DNA of 41,214 nt from NCBI GenBank assembly GCA_015233725.1, contig JADFXD010000017.1, positions 1 through 41,214 on the forward strand. Direction: 5' to 3'. The translations under genes and the position numbers were made by a program. The first letter of the stretch is position 1, and the number at the start of each line of letters is the position of its first letter. The DNA comes from Nitrospirota bacterium. GTDB taxonomy: Bacteria > Nitrospirota > Thermodesulfovibrionia > Thermodesulfovibrionales > Magnetobacteriaceae. The notes below the pieces were generated by a model, which did no database searches, was not told the origin of the DNA, and worked only from the letters and a program-made list of their open reading frames with translations. Shown in pieces: positions 38,151 through 41,214 of the stretch.

Positions 38151-40624
38151 ACTCCCTGTAGCGTTATGATAAACTCGGCCCCGTCCTCGACGTTGCTGAC
38201 TGTGAGGCTGCCAGCCATATTGGTCTCTATTATCGTCTTTGACATGTAGAGGCCTATCCCCGTACCGCCTGATTCCTTCGTCGTAAAATAGGGTTCAAAT
38301 ATCCTCTCTATCACACATTCTGGGATGCCGCCGCCGTTGTCTCGGATTGAGAGGGTTATTTCGCCGCTGTGTTCATCTCTGTGAAATGTTATTTCAATGT
38401 GTCCCTGTACATAGGCCTCGATATCCCTTCTTCGCATTATTGCGTCTTTTGAGTTGCTCAGGATGTTAAGTATCACCTGTTTAAACTCATTAGGATATCC
38501 AGCGACAAGTAGTTTTGAGCCTTGCGTTGTTTTTATCTCAATGGAGATATCGTTTTTGTTAAAGATGCCAATAAACAGGAAGATTAATTCTTCTATGGCA
38601 GCCCTCACATTAAATGTGACCCTCTCTTTTGATGGTTTAAAGAAGTTTTTGAAGTCATCCATCGTATTACTCATAAACATGATCTGGCGCATCGATGAGT
38701 CAACCATTTTATCAATGTATTGCTCATTTACCTCGTCATATATATAGGCCGATTTCAGGTCTTGTACGAATAGCGACAGGGCGCTTAGTGGTTGCTTCCA
38801 CTGATGGGCAATTGATACTATCATCTCCCCCATGGCTGCCATCTTGGATTGCTGGATGAGCATCTGTTCATTTCTCCGCCTGGCTTCTGTCTCTGTGGCC
38901 ACCCTGACCTCAAGGTTAGCGTTGAGGTTTCTTAGTTCCTCTTCCAGCCTTTTGTGCTCGACAGCCATAGCGTAGATACTGGCAAGACGGGTTATAAAGT
39001 CTAAATCCTCATTGGTGTAATCTCTCCCGGCGTTTGCTACCGATATCTGTCCAATCAGCCTGCCTTGAATCTTTGCTGGCACCGAGAGAAATCTCTGTAT
39101 GGAGACATGCCCCTCAGGTACACAGCCCTTGTATGAGGGGTGTGTTTGGGGACTATTTGTATCTCTATCTATCTCCGATACAAATCCGTGTAGACTCCCG
39201 GTTAGTTCCATTGCGTGTCTGTTAATGACCACGGCTATATCATAGATGCTACTATCAGGGGAGAGAGAGACCCTGGCCACCTCCGCGGCTGCCATTTGAA
39301 GCTCCAGCTCCCTCTTTTGCCTCAACTGAATCTTTTTAATATCAGTAATATCAAAGAATATCTCAAACTTGGATATTGAACCGTCCGCGTTTGTAATTGG
39401 GGTACCAAGGAGTGAGTATGTCTTTTGGGTCTTCGGGCTATACCACTCCCGCTTGACAGTTTCACCGGCAAAGACCTCCTCATTTCTGCACCAGGGGCAT
39501 GGCTCTGTCCTGTCGTTAAGATACGCATAGCACTTACGACCGTTTGTCTCTCCAAAATCACGGATCATCGCTCCGTTTACAAGCTCTATATCGTGGTCCT
39601 TGTTTACTATATAGAGACCGACGGTTAAGGCATCGGCTATTCGCTTGAGTTTGTCTCTCTCTGTCTTAAGCTCCATCTCCATATATCTTCTCAGGCTGAT
39701 ATTTCTGAAGACACCCTGTATAAATGGCCTGCCTTTATGATAAATGACCTGCCCCAACACCTCACAGGGGATTTTATCTCCATTTGCCCGTACCACATCA
39801 ATCTCCAAAGGATAAGCCCAGTCATAATTGATCAGGTCTCTGATGTATTCTTTAAACAATTCCGTTGATTGTTGCCCTCTGTCCCTGGGGTGCAATTGGG
39901 ATTGATGCATCCCCTTGATCTCATCCACAGGCATACCCAGCAGCAGAGCCGCCGTCTGGTTGGCATCAACGATATAACCTGTCCTGGGATCAGCGATAAA
40001 TATCGCATCAGGAGACTTGTCAAACAGACTCCTGTAGCGCCCCTCACTCTCCGTCAGCTCGGCGATCATTCGCTTCTTGTCTGTTATCTCATCCACAATG
40101 ACGATATGAAAGGCAGGATTGTCCAGGCTCTCCCATAAATGGCACTTTTTAACGCTTGCCCATATAACTTGTCCATTTTTACGGACATACCGTTTTTCCA
40201 TATCAAAACTCTGTATTTCACCGGCAATCAGGCGTTTCATATTATCCATATCCAACTTTATATCGCCATTATATGTTATATTGTGAAATGTGAGGTTTAG
40301 CATCTCATCCTGGGTATAACCGAAGATATTGCAATATGCCTGGTTGACCCTAACGAATCTCCCGGTAAGTGACTCTACAATAGCAATCCCAACAGGCGCC
40401 TGTTCAAAGATTACCTTAAACATCCGTTCACTCTCCTTACTGCCCCACACCCTTGTAGCAAGGTGATCAGATTCGCTCCTTACAGTCGCTGGGTCTGATA
40501 TGGTCTGCCCGACAATAGCAGATTGGCCGCTTAATCCTTTATGCCTCTCTGAACCTTCAACCTTGACTTGTATCTGACTCCAGTCCTCTATAAGCTGCTC
40601 ATTTGTTTCTTCTCCCTCTATCAT
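38147..40624 (-). CDS. PAS-PAS-PAS-GAF sensor histidine kinase with an in-frame repeat
   Basis: I choose the ATG at 40624 (MIEGEETNEQ), which has GGAGG 9 nt upstream. The 40699 reading adds 25 residues. In the 40699 numbering, PAS domains lie near 95-210, 220-340 and 350-440. The third contains GRKCYAYLNDRTEPCPWC, a cysteine motif. A shortened GAF domain is at 466-580. The H-box is IVSIAHQWKQPLSALS (H near 631), the N-box ILNILSNSKDAI and the G2-box SGGTGIGLYMSK. All kinase motifs are intact. A family B repeat near the N-terminus encodes SDPATVRSESD. No receiver is fused, so the partner must be separate, perhaps the HD-GYP regulator. Confidence 0.9.
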   Translation of the reverse strand: MIEGEETNEQLIEDWSQIQVKVEGSERHKGLSGQSAIVGQTISDPATVRSESDHLATRVWGSKESERMFKVIFEQAPVGIAIVESLTGRFVRVNQAYCNIFGYTQDEMLNLTFHNITYNGDIKLDMDNMKRLIAGEIQSFDMEKRYVRKNGQVIWASVKKCHLWESLDNPAFHIVIVDEITDKKRMIAELTESEGRYRSLFDKSPDAIFIADPRTGYIVDANQTAALLLGMPVDEIKGMHQSQLHPRDRGQQSTELFKEYIRDLINYDWAYPLEIDVVRANGDKIPCEVLGQVIYHKGRPFIQGVFRNISLRRYMEMELKTERDKLKRIADALTVGLYIVNKDHDIELVNGAMIRDFGETNGRKCYAYLNDRTEPCPWCRNEEVFAGETVKREWYSPKTQKTYSLLGTPITNADGSISKFEIFFDITDIKKIQLRQKRELELQMAAAEVARVSLSPDSSIYDIAVVINRHAMELTGSLHGFVSEIDRDTNSPQTHPSYKGCVPEGHVSIQRFLSVPAKIQGRLIGQISVANAGRDYTNEDLDFITRLASIYAMAVEHKRLEEELRNLNANLEVRVATETEARRRNEQMLIQQSKMAAMGEMIVSIAHQWKQPLSALSLFVQDLKSAYIYDEVNEQYIDKMVDSSMRQIMFMSNTMDDFKNFFKPSKERVTFNVRAAIEELIFLFIGIFNKNDISIEIKTTQGSKLLVAGYPNEFKQVILNILSNSKDAIMRRRDIEAYVQGHIEITFHRDEHSGEITLSIRDNGGGIPECVIERIFEPYFTTKESGGTGIGLYMSKTIIETNMAGSLTVSNVEDGAEFIITLQGV
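40466..40499 (-). repeat. Family B repeat inside the histidine kinase gene, intact copy
   Basis: ATCAGATTCG joined to CTCCTTACAGTCGCTGGG and ending TCTGAT. The outer ATCAGA and TCTGAT are inverted. Read in frame it gives SDPATVRSESD. This is the opposite orientation to the copies in 6389-7450 and 14912-16852. Confidence 0.85.
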
Positions 40625-40731
40625 TTTATGAATCCTCCATATACTGTCTTGCAGTATGTTACAGATTGTCTGCCCTACTATCGGAAGCACTGATAGCATC
40701 AGTTATTACAAAATTCGCGCCTACTTTGATT

Positions 40732-40740
40732 ATTATACCA
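40732..40740 (-). promoter_or_regulatory. Extended -10 promoter-like motif of the histidine kinase gene
   Basis: The minus strand reads TGGTATAAT, a TGN-TATAAT extended -10. It lies about 108-116 nt before the ATG at 40624. The -35 region is not convincing. Confidence 0.4.
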
Positions 40741-40945
40741 TATTGTCTGTTACATATGGGTGACAGACTCGGAAAATTTCTAATACAGTCAAGATAAAAG
40801 AAGCGATATGATATCCATGTCATTATCATACTCAAGTCATACTCAAGAACCATGCCAGTGGCTATTGCGGATGTAGGGAACCTTAACATAACAACATAAT
40901 GTGGTTAATTGCTATGTTGCATGGAAGATTAGAGAGGACTGCAGA

Positions 40946-41041
40946 TGTGACCGATGCGTCATACACAAAACCACTGTCCCAAGCAAAGATCAAAGTGTCA
41001 GGACATGACGTATCAGTCATACGCAATGACCGATGCGTCAT
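40946..41041. repeat. REP-like palindromic unit, three copies
   Basis: A 16-bp unit (ATGACCGATGCGTCAT) occurs at about 40947-40962, inverted as ATGACGTATCAGTCAT at 41005-41020, and again at 41026-41041. The last two form a hairpin with 14 of 16 pairs and a 5-nt loop. Confidence 0.75.
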
Positions 41042-41195
41042 AATCAGCAATAACGTAGCGTTTGAGCCGTCGAACACGCCAACCATAGCCTGAAGCCCAA
41101 CCTTGCTGCCCAACTATTGAGGCTGTCTTTGTCTTATTTCCATTTGCCTCCTCAACAGCGGGTGCATCAATTTTTCATGGGTAAGAGTATCAATT

Positions 41196-41214
41196 ACGGC
41201 GCGTCAAGGGGGCC
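41196..41214 (+). repeat. Family C element, cut by window end (C12)
   Basis: GTCAAGGGGGCC at the right edge matches the start of C6 (GTCAAGGGGGCTGGCC). Confidence 0.55.

Larger units (their letters stand above)
40700..41214 (-). promoter_or_regulatory. Upstream region of the histidine kinase
   Basis: 515 nt with no gene I can support. It contains a promoter-like motif, three copies of a 16-bp unit, and at the right edge a truncated family C start. Short ORFs on both strands over the repeats do not look like proteins. Confidence 0.4.

Noticed and set aside
40883-41113. Short ORFs on both strands at the right end
   Set aside because: They read through the REP-like units and have no ribosome site or family resemblance.

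Overview
The window is 41.2 kb of bacterial DNA with no rRNA, tRNA, CRISPR array or intact insertion sequence that I can see. The best guess for the source is a Nitrospirota-like or deltaproteobacterial-type environmental bacterium (inference, roughly 40% sure). The grounds are the abundance of PAS/GAF kinases, TPR-bearing GT39-like membrane proteins, DUF1566/FG-GAP exported proteins, and a threonine synthase - MoaD-like - NIL operon. Almost every gene lies on the minus strand.

Layout. 1-1775 (+): the end of a HAD-IB phosphatase and a GT-A glycosyltransferase. 1812-11910 (-): a glycan or surface-modification cluster with two radical SAM proteins, a GT-B/GT-A fusion, three paralogous small GT-A enzymes and a Wzt-type ABC ATPase. 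One Rossmann-like IYG module recurs in three of these proteins. 11963-16852 (-): a coiled-coil nuclease-like protein and two TMTC-like membrane glycosyltransferases with TPRs. 17017-22820 (-): an AT-rich accessory stretch with a secreted protein, a BECR-toxin-like/DUF2283 pair between 27-bp direct repeats, a PD-(D/E)XK protein, two duplicated exported proteins, an Rpn-type nuclease and a HepT/MntA toxin-antitoxin pair. 22821-23486: repeat elements and an Rpn pseudogene. 23487-26970 (-): an operon of two threonine synthase-like enzymes around a GGCF-tailed sulfur carrier and a NIL protein. 27208-33010 (-): two large exported FG-GAP/DUF1566 proteins. 33218-40624 (-): an HD-GYP response regulator, a hybrid histidine kinase, an orphan antitoxin-like protein and a PAS/GAF histidine kinase.

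The most striking structure is not a gene. Three interspersed repeat families run through the window. Family A is a 27-bp palindromic unit with core GCTCCAGGACGCTCCTGG. Family B is a unit of about 27 bp containing CTCCTTACAGTCGCTGGG. Family C is a composite hairpin element of about 70-120 bp between genes. A and B sit in frame inside at least five protein-coding genes. A is found in three different reading frames, and once it splits a B copy cleanly. A is also inserted in the GC hairpin of some C copies and absent from others. C copies keep a perfect stem near CAAGGG...CCCTTG despite changed bases, and their T-rich end nearly always faces the nearest ORF. This looks like a system of tiny, frame-neutral mobile palindromes comparable in idea to the RPE elements of Rickettsia.
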